From Anagrus nilaparvatae (Eukaryota; Arthropoda; Insecta; Hymenoptera; Mymaridae), in the NCBI GenBank assembly GCA_022575985.1, contig JAKSXM010000007.1:29204501-29268500 (forward strand): a DNA stretch of 64,000 nt. The letters are read 5' to 3'. Positions 36,771 through 47,038 of this stretch are shown piece after piece. The position numbers and the translations under genes are program-made. A model generated the notes under the pieces. That model had not been told where the DNA came from, did not search any database, and was given only the letters and a program-made list of their open reading frames with translations. How positions within the stretch are numbered: position 1 is the stretch's first letter; each line of letters begins with the position of its first letter.

Positions 36771-37413
36771 TACTAAAATATTTCAATTTTTGATTAAATT
36801 TTAAAAAAATGTTATCAAGTTCAAAAATACTAAAAATTAAATATCTCAAAAACTACAATAGCTAATCAGAAAATATAGAGCCTATGTCACCCGCATTTTT
36901 TTTTTCTTCATTTTGACCCCGGTTTCATGCCAATCGGTTCGGTGGTTCTTGAGTCATTAGGGTACAGACAAACAGACAAACAGACAAACAAACAAATAAA
37001 TTTTCAAATATATATAGTATTAAGATATAGTAAAAAATTTTAAAAATATTTTATAAAATTTTAAAGATACCTCCGTTTTAAATAAAAATTTCAGAGAATA
37101 CGTAAAAATTAGTGCTGAATCGAATACTATGAAGTGCGATACCAAAATTTTTCTATAGTATCGAGATATTTCAATTTTTGATAAAATTTATAAAAAATGT
37201 TATCAAGTTCAAAAATACAAAAAAATTAAATATCTCAAAAACTACGATAGCTAATCAGAAAAAATAGTGCCTATGTCACCCGCATTTTTTTTTCTTCATT
37301 TTGACGTTGGTTTCATGCCAATCGGTTCGGTGGTTCTTGAGTCATTAGGGTACAGACAAACAGACAAACAGACAAACAAAAAAATAAATTTTCAAATATA
37401 TATAGTATTAAGA
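36770..37413 (-). mobile_element. Two tandem Helitron-like 5' ends
   Basis: Two copies, ending at 37025 and 37413, share catgccaatcggttcggtgg, ttcttgagtcattagggtac, then a (GACAAACA)n tract and caaatatatatagtattaaga. Read on the minus strand each begins TCTTAATACTATATATATTT, compatible with a Helitron 5' TC end. They are close relatives of the 13-15 kb copies. Confidence 0.55.
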
Positions 37414-37420
37414 TTAAGAT

Positions 37421-37477
37421 ATGAAGAGGAACGGCATATGTTCTATGTATAAGCATAGGACTTATGCCGTTCTTCAT
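37421..37477. repeat. miRNA-precursor-like hairpin
   Basis: ATGAAGaggAACGGCATA followed by tGTtCTATG pairs with CATAGGACTTATGCCGTTCT followed by TCAT, around the loop tataag. There is one 3-nt bulge and two mismatches in about 24 pairs. Confidence 0.6.
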
Positions 37478-37768
37478 ATTCGCCACAGATATATACAAGA
37501 AATATATTGCATTATATATAATATATCCGAGAATATATCTACATATGTACGTTTTTGATAAATTTATCTAATTTACAATAATAATAATTACTATAATTCC
37601 TATTTCTTATAAAAATTATTTTATTAGTAGAATAAAAATTTTAAATTTATTTAATTAAAAAAAAAAATTTTACTTTATAATAAAAATGGTAACTGAAAAA
37701 AAAAAGTAATGAATTATTTAAATAAATTTTATTTTATTTTCTCTTATTACAAATATAAAATACAAATT
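37478..37768. other. A+T-rich spacer
   Basis: Downstream flank of the EnSpm-like gene; no terminal inverted repeat recognised. Confidence 0.4.
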
Positions 37769-40060
37769 TTAATTTTCACATGAAATATAAATCTGATTTT
37801 GTAAATTATGTACATTGTATTTCAACATAACATTTTTTAAATCCTTATAATATACTACTATTCTGTGACTAGTATTTTCAGCTATATAGGCACTAAAATG
37901 TTTTGAATGCTTGATCGTTTTTAAAATTTGACATAAAAAAACTATTTTCTCAGAATCTGCACTAAATAATATATGTTCAATTTTACCAAGATTTTTTGAA
38001 TTTTCAAAATCTGTCGAAATTATTGAATCTCTTTCATAATAAGTACCATAGATTGAACACCAAGATACAGAAACATAATTATTTATTATTTCATAATTTA
38101 AATTTTCTCTATATAAATTAATTTCTGGCAATAAATTAACATTATGAAAAATTATATTACCCAGCTTTAATCGTTTATCAAAACCTTTACTACTAAGAAA
38201 CCTATAATTTAATTGCAGTTGATGCTTTATGGCCAATGTTTTTGGTAGATTCAATCTAGATTTCGTAGATCTTGCAATATCTTTAAGAGGTTTATGTTTA
38301 CCCTCACATCTTAAACAAGATAAATCTCTAGGAGGGCCTAGTTGCGTAATCATTTCAACATAGTGTAATAGAAAATGATGTTTTGGTTTTAATTTTTTTT
38401 TTAAATATTCTTTATATAGTCTGTGATGTAAAGATATTTGCTTTTTTAATGATATTAAACTATTTTTTGTGAAAAAAATATCTGTTATCAGAAAACACAT
38501 TTTTCTTAGTTCTAAATATGCTTTCCATGCTTTACTTGTCGGGGGTACTATATCCCCAATTAAAAAACTAAGATTCTCAATCAGAAATTTCATTTCTGAA
38601 GCACTTAAAATCAAATTTCCTTCTTTTATGTTTTTTAAATCAATTGATGGTGTAATGTTTGCAGATTTTTTTACTACATAATTATAATTTGCTAGACGCT
38701 GTTGAAATGTTTTATAGGTAAAGCATTTTTCAACAAAAATTAACTCAAACAAAATTTCAGCCATCTCATATCTAGCTATACCTTCATATATATCATGCCA
38801 TAAATCAAAACCTACATGTTTAAATATGTCAAATAAACCTACATTATTAAATGGACACTTATTTTTTACACCAAAAATTTTTTTTTTAATGTGATTAGCA
38901 TGGTCTTTATTAGTACGATAGAGTTTTTTTTTTCGCAAGTACTACGTTCAGAATCATCTCTAGTCATTAGACAAATTCTACAAGGATATAGAGATCTAAA
39001 ACATTCATTAAATCCTAGTATAGAATATAATTCTAAATTATCTCCAATGAAACCATAGAAATGAAAGTATATTCTATATTCTTGATTATCAATATTAATT
39101 GTAATTCCATTGTTCTGTAAATCAATCAATTGCTGAATAGCTGGGTAGTAAAGCTTAGTTTGTGGCAACATTTTTTTATATTCGGTTTTAAATAGTTGTA
39201 GCAAAAATATGTTTTCTAATAAACTTGCATACTCTCGAGGAATGCAAGATAATGCACAATACAATGAATGGATTTTACTAATTTTACGGTGAGACCCCAA
39301 AGGATTATTAATTTCAAAATCATCACCGTAACATGTAATTGGAAACCCAATCTTATTATTATATAATTTTTTAATTTCTTTCCACCTTTCTGATTGAAGT
39401 ACAGAACATATGCAATCACTTTTTTCCATTTTTTCTATACAATCTTTAACAATCATAAAAACATTTGGTAACTCTAAAAAATGTCTTAATACTTCTTAAA
39501 TTTCTATCATTTCAACAAATAATTTTTTTTGACTATATAATTTTCTTTTAAAAAATCGTTTTGATTGTAAAACAGTTCCTACATGAACAGACTTTGGTTC
39601 TATATAATACAAGCTTTTAAAATGTTCAAAAGATTTATGTTCAGATTTATGATTGCGATTAATATGGTGCATTACATTTAAAATATGAATAAATTTTTCA
39701 TTTACATTTTCAGACTCTTTTTTTGCTACCAAATTTCATTTTTCTTGAAATTGTTTATCATAAAAATTTTTAAAATCATTTATAATTGTTTGTAACAAAT
39801 TTCTTGGGAATATTGGATTTGCATAAAATTTAGCAACTAATTAATCATATGACTTTAAAACATTTTGCTCATAAGATAATTGTTTAGAATTATTTTTAAT
39901 ATTACAAGAGTGCGCCAATCTTGTACAACATTATCTAATTTTTTTTTATTATCATTATTATTTTGTAAAGTTAAATTCAAATCGTTTTCTGGTGTCAAAA
40001 TTATTTCTTCTGCATTATTTGAATCGTATACATCAATTACATTTTTACGTTGCACATTTA
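37769..40060 (-). pseudogene. EnSpm/CACTA Tnp2-like transposon protein, main body (broken)
   Basis: Minus-strand coding blocks in order: SNNAEEIILTPENDLNLTLQ (acidic/Asn-rich linker), FYANPIFPRNLLQTIINDF, SLYYIEPKSVHVGTVLQSKR, FLELPNVF, YGDDFEINNPLGSHRKISKI, GDNLELYSILGFNECFRS with CRIC, then WHDIYEGIARYEMAEILFEL, LKPKHHFLLHY and RCEGKHKPLKDIARST. The HD(L/I)xEGIxRYE block, the N-P-L-G-S-H block, CRxC and the KPKHHFLLHY/KH signature match a Tnp2-like transposase family common in insect and cnidarian genomes. Lesions: stops at 39841-39843, 39736-39738 and 39496-39498, a frame change near 39.9 kb, and a frameshift in a run of 10 T at 38924-38933. The last 389 codons are clean. The N-terminal zinc fingers lie at 42589-42785 beyond two insertions. 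Confidence 0.8.
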
Positions 40061-41282
40061 CTCCAGTAAAAATACGGGGGGGGGGGGGGGGTTGCACTTA
40101 CGGTTGCGAATACGAGATTTGCTCTAGTATAGGTTTTTTGGGTCGCTGAACACGAAAATCGGGGTCATTTGGCAAAGAAAATTGCGCATCACCCTTAAAT
40201 TTGCAAAAATTACCCCCAAAAGGGGGTATTTTTTATGTCATTACCTTCTGATTTAATAGATTTATCCAAGAATTGGTTTCTAGGGGTTTTTCGGGTCGCT
40301 AATTAAGAATCTTGATGATTTTTTAAGGTAACATTAATATTTCACCCCTAAATTAGCTAAAACTACCCCCAAAAAGGGGTTTTTTCGCCATTATCGCACT
40401 TTTTGCTGCTAGATTTGGTTCATAAGGGTTTTTTGGGTCGCTGAAAACGATTTTCATGGATTTTTTAGTGAAAAATTAATATTACACCCTTATATCAGCT
40501 AAAACTACCCCTGTAAGAGGCGTATTTGCTATATTCAAACTTACTGCGTTCAGAATAGGTCCAAAGGGTTTTTTGGGTCGCTGAAAACGAATTTCATGGA
40601 TTTTTTAATGAAAAATTCATATTTTACCCTTAATTTAGCTACGACTACCCCTAAAAAGGGTAAAATATAAATTTTTCATCAAAAAATCCATAAAATTCGT
40701 TTTCAGCGACCCAAAAAACCCTTTGGACCTAATATTGACGTAAAAAGTGCAGAAACTGCAAAAACACCCCTTTTGGGGGTAGTTTTCGATAATTTAGGGG
40801 TGATATATTAATTATTCATTAAAATAAACATGAAAATCGTTTTCAGCGACCCAAAAAACTCTTTAGACCTAGATTATAATCTTGACGCAAAAAGTGCAGA
40901 AACAGCAAACCCCTTTTGGGGGTTGTTTTCGGTAATTTAGGGGTGATATAATAATTAAAATGGCGAAAACACCCCTTTTCGGCGGTAGTTTTAGCTAATT
41001 TAGGGGTGAAATATTAATGTTACCTTAAAAAATCATCAAGATTCTTAATTAGCGACCCAAAAAACCCCTAGATACCAATTCTTGGATAAATCTATTAACT
41101 CAGAAGGTAATGACATCAAAAATACCCCCTTTTGGGGGTAGTTTTTGCAAATTTAAGGGTGATGCGCAATTTTCTTTGCCAAATGACCCCGATTTTCGTG
41201 TTTAGCGACCCAAAAAACCTATACTAGAGCAAATCTCATATTCGCAACCGTAAGTGTAGGCAAACCCGTATTTTTACTGGAG
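40061..41282. mobile_element. TA-flanked foldback tiled with a GGGTCGCTGAAAA module
   Basis: TA|CTCCAGTAAAAATACGGG...CCCGTATTTTTACTGGAG|TA, 1,222 bp, centre near 40665. Each arm is built of four or more diverged ~140-150-bp units. Each unit has ttttttgggtcgctgaaaac (left arm, about 40136, 40288, 40428 and 40569), followed by acccctaaaaaggggt. The right arm carries the inverted units (cagcgacccaaaaaacc at about 40708, 40842, 41050 and 41207). A G17 run sits at 40076-40092. It interrupts the EnSpm-like gene. TA duplication suggests Tc1/mariner-type mobilisation. Confidence 0.82.
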
Positions 41283-41356
41283 TAATTAGAATCATCTCTG
41301 GAATTATCTCTATATATTATAAAATTATAACCGCCGCCGCCGCTGCCGCCGCTGTC

Positions 41357-41560
41357 GCATGAGCCCTTTGTGCCAATGGACCTTTTGTGACAAAATGGAC
41401 CTTTTGTGACAAAATGGACCTTTTATGCCAAAATGAACCTTTTGTGCCAAAATGAGCCATTTGTGCTCAAATGAGCCTTTTGTGCCAAAATGGACCTTTT
41501 GTGCCAAAATGAGAAGTTTGTGCCAAAATGAGCTTATTGTGCTAAAATTAATATCTATTG
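41357..41560. repeat. 19-bp minisatellite
   Basis: About ten units of ttttgtgccaaaatgagcc or ttttgtgacaaaatggacc, preceded by a (CCG)n tract at about 41331-41355. The minus frame across it (41325-41507) is a by-product. Confidence 0.85.
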
Positions 41561-41566
41561 GACTAA

Positions 41567-42034
41567 TTGTCTTTTGTAATTTTTGGGCAATGGATTTTTT
41601 GGGTTAAAATGGACCTTTTGGACCATTTTGTAGGACAAAATGTAATAATATTTGAAAAATTAGAGATAAATTCATTAATAATTGGAAAATTGGACAAAGT
41701 TACGAATATAAAATTAAAAAAAAATAATCAGCTTAAAAAATTTGCATGCTTTTTATGTTCAAGTTTAGATAACTACGGACTCATTAGTTTATTAAATAAC
41801 TCACCAAATTTGGAATTATTGAAAATACATAACTGTAGCTGTATTAATGACAATATCTATGAGGTAATTTACGAAAATACAAAAAAAATTAGAAAAAAAA
41901 TATTACTATTTATTGATATTAAAACATTTTTAATAAATAAAGAAAATCGAGAATTAATTTTTAACAATAACATAGAGTATGGTAATATAGATTTCGATAA
42001 TATATATAATATAAATAAATCTAAATTACAGTAA
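41567..42034 (+). CDS. LRR-like protein fragment carried by the Helitron-like element
   Basis: Open frame of 155 codons. The first ~25 residues come from the minisatellite and are probably not native. After that it reads LEINSLIIGKLDKVTNIKLK, LISLLNNSPNLELLKIHNCS and INDNIYEVIYENTKKIRKKI. The spacing L..L...SPNLELL.I.NCS.I.D..I is that of cysteine-containing leucine-rich repeats in F-box/LRR proteins, which bind substrates of SCF ubiquitin ligases. No F-box is present. It lies wholly inside the Helitron-like element, suggesting a captured host 3' exon. No start codon choice can be justified; expression is uncertain. Confidence 0.45.
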   Translation: MSFVIFGQWIFWVKMDLLDHFVGQNVIIFEKLEINSLIIGKLDKVTNIKLKKNNQLKKFACFLCSSLDNYGLISLLNNSPNLELLKIHNCSCINDNIYEVIYENTKKIRKKILLFIDIKTFLINKENRELIFNNNIEYGNIDFDNIYNINKSKLQ

Positions 42035-42588
42035 TTAAAACAAATAATATGACCTACATAGTGAACTTATTTTTTTTTTTTTATAATTTTATATTTTTAG
42101 CTTTATTTTTTTTTAAATATTATTTAAAAAAACTTCATAATAAAATTAATGTAAATAAAAAATAAAAATATTTATATAATTATGAAATTTTTACTAAACC
42201 CATATTTAGTTTTATATATTACATAAAGGTAAATCAATATAATTTTAAAAATATAATTTTATAAATATTAATTTACATATGAACGATAGATAACACACAC
42301 TATAAAGATTTTCGCCTTTCAGTCTAAATTAGATTACTTGACTATATATTTATGTTAATTCACTATGGTCAGTATTATGTAAGTTATAATCACTACCACA
42401 ATGACGCATGAGTCCTTTAGCAAAAATGGAATAATTGGATAATATGAACCTACTATAAACTAATTTAATTTTAAACCAAAGTGATATGATTTTGTTCAAA
42501 TGATGTATTTAAGTAAAAAACATATTCCAAAAGGATAATATATTTAAAAAACTGTTCGCGCTCTACGGGGGTGGGCGGAGCCCCCTAG

Positions 42589-42785
42589 TCATTATTAAAA
42601 TTAAAGTGTATGTTTACATGCTTAACAAAAGTAGAGTGACATGCAAACTTTCTATAACAATTTTCATAAGAACAATTTAATTGAAAACACTGGCCAGCAT
42701 GTACAAATTTTTAATGATTTCTAAATAATTTGATATCAGAAAAACTTTTGTTACACGATTTAAATAATGAACATTTTAGTTCCAT
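42589..42785 (-). pseudogene. N-terminal C2H2 zinc-finger exon of the EnSpm-like gene
   Basis: From ATG at 42785 the minus strand reads MELKCSLFKSCNKSFSDIKL, FRNH, an in-frame TAA, KFVHAGQCFQ, then LNCSYENCYRKFACHSTFVK and HVNIHF. Two C2H2 fingers are visible: C-x5-C-x12-H-x4-H (the stop falls between its histidines) and a clean C-x4-C-x12-H-x3-H. Zinc fingers followed by an acidic linker are the usual N-terminus of the Tnp2-like family read at 37769-40060. The frame runs directly into the Helitron-like 3' end and resumes beyond it. This start lies about 250 bp from the start of the divergent Mutator-like gene. Confidence 0.7.
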
Positions 42786-43038
42786 TTTTTATTTATAATT
42801 TAATAAAATTAATTTAAATTTCTAAGTTCTTAAGAAGGTTGGACAATTTTTCGTATCGCATTCTAAATTATCGACATTATGTCAGAAATCTGGCAACGCT
42901 GTATTATACACATATTAGTTGAAGCGTTTTAGTGTTAGTATATTGTTAGTATACCGTCCGCATGTTATTTTTTATTGCCACAAGAAGTTGTTTAGATTTA
43001 TTTGCAATAAAAAAATAAATGAAAAAATAAATAAAAAA
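42786..43038. promoter_or_regulatory. Intergenic region between two divergent transposase genes
   Basis: About 250 bp separate the ATG of the minus-strand zinc-finger exon (42785) from the first well-placed ATG of the plus-strand Mutator-like gene (43039). It would have to hold both promoters. tatta and tataat-like strings occur, but no clear TATA/Inr pair can be assigned. Confidence 0.35.
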
Positions 43039-46000
43039 ATGGAAAAACCTCCAGAAAAACCGAATTGGTATAAAGGTCGATTTATATCTAAAAAAAAATA
43101 TGAGCATCTTTTGCGTCGATCTGAGAATGGTAAGAAAAATAAAGGGAGCTATGTAAGAGAAGATACTCCGAAAAAAAAAGCGAGGAGCCTTTACCTTGTT
43201 CAACAAATCCATTTCCTGTAGAAGGAGGAAGATTTATTGATTTGGACCATATGCAAAAGCTAATGTTTTGCAACAATTGCAAGGAGAAATTACATATCCA
43301 AGACATCAAAAGTGAATTTAAAAGAGGTTTGGGATCATATTTTAGTATACAATGCGACCATTGTGATTCTCCTCCTCAGAAAATTACAAATAGTCCACTT
43401 TTAAAAACTCCTGGTAGAGGTGCAGACCCATTTGAAGTTAATCTCAAAATTCCCATGGGTAAGTAAGAGCAAATATTTAAATGCGAGTTTATTAAAATTT
43501 ACTTATAATGTCTTCTATCCGCAGGAGCTATAAATGCTGGATTTGGCTATGCTCAGGCAAATAAATTTTTGAGTGGGTTGGATATGCCTATAATATCACA
43601 CACTTGTTATAAAGACAATGAAAGATTTATAGGACCATTCATAGAAGAGGTTGCAAAACAAAGCTGTATAAATGCTCTAGAAGTTGAGCGAGCATTTACA
43701 TTAGAAAATATTGACAAATTAAAGAAGATGTTGTAAAATGAAAAATCCTAGTTATTTGCTATTGAATTATATAAGATAATCAATGTTTCATGAAATGACT
43801 ACCAAATCAGAAGCCTTAGGCTTCAATACTTTTGATTTTTAACAAAATATGAAATAATTTTATTTATAAGATAATTAAATTGTTAATGTAAAATTACTGT
43901 AATAAGTACAATTAATTTATTTATACATTTCAGTGATTTATACAATATTTTTTAATGAATAATTTTTATTATATATATATTTTTTTTTACATTTTTTATT
44001 TTTTTTAATTAAACAATAATAAATAATTAAATGTTAATAATTATTTTTATTGTTTACAAAAATGAATATTTTTAAGATTGCAATATTTTTATTATTATTA
44101 AAGAAATAAAGAAATAATTATTATATTTTTACAATGTACAATTTTATACGAAATTATCTATACAATAAAAATTATAAAACTTATTTTATCTTAACCAGAA
44201 ATGTATATTCATTGTTTTCTATTAATTTATTAAATTAAAAATGATAATGATTATGAAAATGTAAAATGTTTTTTACTGATAATTTATAAATAAATCCTAA
44301 TTATAGTGAACCATTGCTAAAGAAATAAATAAAAACTAAGATTAGAACCATTCCTAAGTTTGCTACGAATTTTTTATACTTTTGGCAGTAGGATTTTGAC
44401 AAATAATAAATTAAATACGTGTTTTGATAAACAAAATTAATTCCATTTACAAAGACTTAAACCTTAAACCTTTTGTTTTCCTTTGTAGACCTCCTGGTAC
44501 TCCAGATGATTTCCTAGTGTACACTAAAGTAGGAGAAGATGGTAAAGAAATTGAAATAGTTAGAATAATGGTCTCCTTCGACATGGGCTGGAGTGAAAGA
44601 TCCAATGGTTATAAATACGACAGCCTTAATGGCTATGCAAGCATCATCGGATACTTTACTAAATTGGTTCTTGATTTTTGCACATTTAATCGTAAATGTA
44701 AACAGTGTGAAAAAAATCCAGGTGTCACTCACCCGGGTTGTCGGGTCAACTATTTTGGCAGCGCCAAAGGAATGGAAGCAGCCGCTGCTGTTAAACTTGT
44801 TGTAAATAGTGAAATTTTAAAAGCTGCCAATGTGGAAGTTGGTATTTTTGTTGCTGACAATGACAGTAGCAGCATTGCAGCAATTCAAAAAGAATCACCT
44901 CATTTTATTATAAAGCAATCCGATATAGCTCATTCTAAAAAAGGTGTAGGCAATGTCTTTTATGATATTAAAGCAAAACCAGAGAAGGATCCAGAACGTG
45001 AGTTGCAGCATGATTCAATTCTATTCTTTAAAAGATGCTTCACATATGCAGTAAAACAAAATGTAGGAAATTTAGGAGACATGCAGGCTGCCATAAAAAA
45101 TACCTGATCATGCATTTGGCATTCATGACAATTGCGGGTCATGGTGTAAAAATGAAAAAGAAAATTATACGTGTACAAAGTTTAACAATCAAAATTTATT
45201 TAAGGAAATAAAAGCAGTATTCAATAAACTAGCTGAAAATGCTTGCAAATTCTTAATGGCAGCATCAACCCAGGGCAATGAAAGCTTAAACAATATTATG
45301 TGCAGCAAAGCTCCGAAGAGAATATGCTACAGTCTTAGCGAATCTTGTGATTTTAGATATGCTGCTACAGTGGCTTCAAAAAATTATTGTGAAGCTTACA
45401 TAGCTTGTGTTTATAAACTACTTGGTTTGAATTCAAGCTCAATATTGACTGATTATATACAGGATTCTTACGGTAAATCTGAAAAGCGAAAAAAAAAACA
45501 AAAGTCTATAAATTATAAGAAAAGGCGCATTGAGTTAAAAAATGAACGTTCCCAATTAAAATACAGAAGAGAAAAAGAAGAGGGAGTTAATTATTGTAGT
45601 AATATGTCTTTATTTGACCAAGATTTGCCTTTTCAAGAGAGCGAAAACCTTCACCAAGACAACTCGCTTCATACTAATGAAGATCTTGTCCAACAAATAT
45701 CTATTTATACAACTGCGAATCCCGACCAAGAAGTACCTAACAATACGGATGAAAATCTTTCCCAACAAATGTTTATTAATACATCTAAAAATCTCGTTCA
45801 AGAAATGCCTATTCATATGGATGAAGATCTTGGACAGCAAGTGCCTATTGATACAACTCAAATTCATTTTTCAGAAACACCTGTTCATACTAATGAAATT
45901 CTCCAGCAAAGTGTTTCAGAAACCCCCTTAAGCAATATCGAAGTCAATGAACAAGAATTAAATTCTTTTGAATGTAATGAAACAAAAATTTTATTTTTTG

Positions 46001-46815
46001 ATTTGGAAACCGCAGGTTTTGATATTTTCACAAACGAAATATTACAAATAGCAGTAAAAGCAGGTCACCTTCATTTTGATTCATATATAACACCAACACG
46101 TTCTATTCATCCAAAAGCATCCGAAATAAATGGTCTAACAAGAATAAATAAAAATTTATATAAAAATGGTTTTCAAGTTTCTACACTCCCAATAAATATT
46201 GTACTGCAAAAATTATTAGTATTTTTAAAACAAATTGGTAAAAAATGCATACTTGTTGCACACAAATGTGAATTTAATTCGCAACGTCTCATTTATGCAT
46301 TACAAGATTCTAGTTTATTGGATGAGTTTTCACAAATCATTATCGGATTTGTCGACACTTTGCCTTTGTTTAAAAAAAAAATTACCAATGTTAAAAATTA
46401 TCAATTGACCAATCTAGCTTCTGAAAAATTACAAAATTTAAAATTAAATGATGCACACGATGCTATTTTTGATACTTCTATATTACAAAAACTTGCTCTA
46501 AAGTATCTTACTTTAGAAGACGTTACTAACATTCATTAGTCTTTTAATGATGTTATTCAAAATATTGAAAAGGCAAAGAGAAAAAAATTAAATAAGTCTA
46601 GTTATTTACCTTTAAAATGCGTTGTATCTCCTCTAATGTTAAAAAGATTATCTGAATCTAATTTTAATTATTCAGACTTAATCGCTGCTTATAAAATAAG
46701 TGGAGAAAAGGCCATTTCTCTTTTACAGGGGAAAGTTAATGGTAAAGCTCAAATAATAAAAAGTAACAAGATTTTAGGAAACATTCTATGCCATTTAAAA
46801 TCTACTATAATATAA
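43039..46815 (+). pseudogene. Mutator-like transposase fused to a DEDDh 3'-5' exonuclease (3 exons, lesioned)
   Basis: Exon 1 43039-43458, GTAAGT donor, 66-bp intron; exon 2 43525-43732, GTAAAA donor, 756-bp intron; exon 3 from 44489. Both joins keep frame. Exon 1 carries EGGRFIDLDHMQKLMFCNNC and FKRGLGSYFSIQCDHC (zinc-ribbon-like); exon 3 has SFDMGWSERSNG, CKQCEKNPGVTHPGCRVNYF, GSAKGMEAAAAV and FVADNDSSS. These are the D-x-G-W, knuckle and second-Asp motifs of the Mutator-like DDE domain. After a 7 x 12-residue linker repeat (45661-45912) comes the exonuclease: DLETAGF (46000), AHKCEFNSQRL, and HDAIFD. Lesions: a frame slip in A9 (43171-43179), another in A6 (45095-45100), and TAG at 46537-46539, after which 91 more codons are open. 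The exonuclease Asp expected in the second motif is Asn (46276-46278). A frame slip could be assembly error. Confidence 0.82.
45661..45912 (+). repeat. 36-bp coding minisatellite (7 x 12 residues)
   Basis: Seven tandem 12-residue units such as VPNNTDENLSQQ, MFINTSKNLVQE, MPIHMDEDLGQQ and VPIDTTQIHFSE. The repeat links the transposase and exonuclease domains and keeps frame throughout. Confidence 0.85.
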
Positions 46816-47038
46816 AATGTTATTTAGTTGTAGAATAAAATGTTGCTAATGTGTCAAAGTTTTATAAAAATTTTACTATTTGAAATATTTTATTTCGTTT
46901 ACATTATTGTATTTTCACATTTTCAAAGTTACCAAATGTTAAACTTTGTATGATATAAGTTATTATTAATCTTATTATTTCTAAGTTTTGTTAAACCAAA
47001 AAATCACCAAAGCTTAATAAAAATAATGTAATATTTAT
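46816..47038. other. 3' flank of the Mutator-like gene
   Basis: A+T-rich; AATAAA-type signals occur (for example cttaataaaaat near 47014). No terminal inverted repeat matching 42.8 kb was found. Confidence 0.4.

Larger units (their letters stand above)
41307..42588 (+). mobile_element. 1.28-kb Helitron-like element inserted in a zinc-finger exon
   Basis: 5' end A|TCTCTATATATTATAAAATT, 3' end GGGGGTGGGCGGAGCCCCCT AG|T, i.e. TC start, G+C hairpin next to a CTAG end, and insertion between A and T with no target duplication. Joining the flanks restores an open minus frame (FNND continuing as NSRDDSN) in the EnSpm-like gene, which supports both boundaries. Its cargo is a (GCC)n tract, a 19-bp minisatellite and an LRR-like ORF. 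There is no Rep/helicase, so it is non-autonomous. The hairpin is closer to CTAG than the usual 10-12 nt. Confidence 0.65.

Noticed and set aside
43171..43179. Programmed -1 ribosomal frameshift at A9
   Set aside because: Possible in principle, but there is no clear downstream stem or pseudoknot and a second, unrelated break exists downstream. Decay or assembly error is simpler.
44514..45931. Several 70-105-codon frames overlapping the Mutator-exonuclease gene
   Set aside because: Shadows in other frames; the 12-residue repeat makes some of them look regular.
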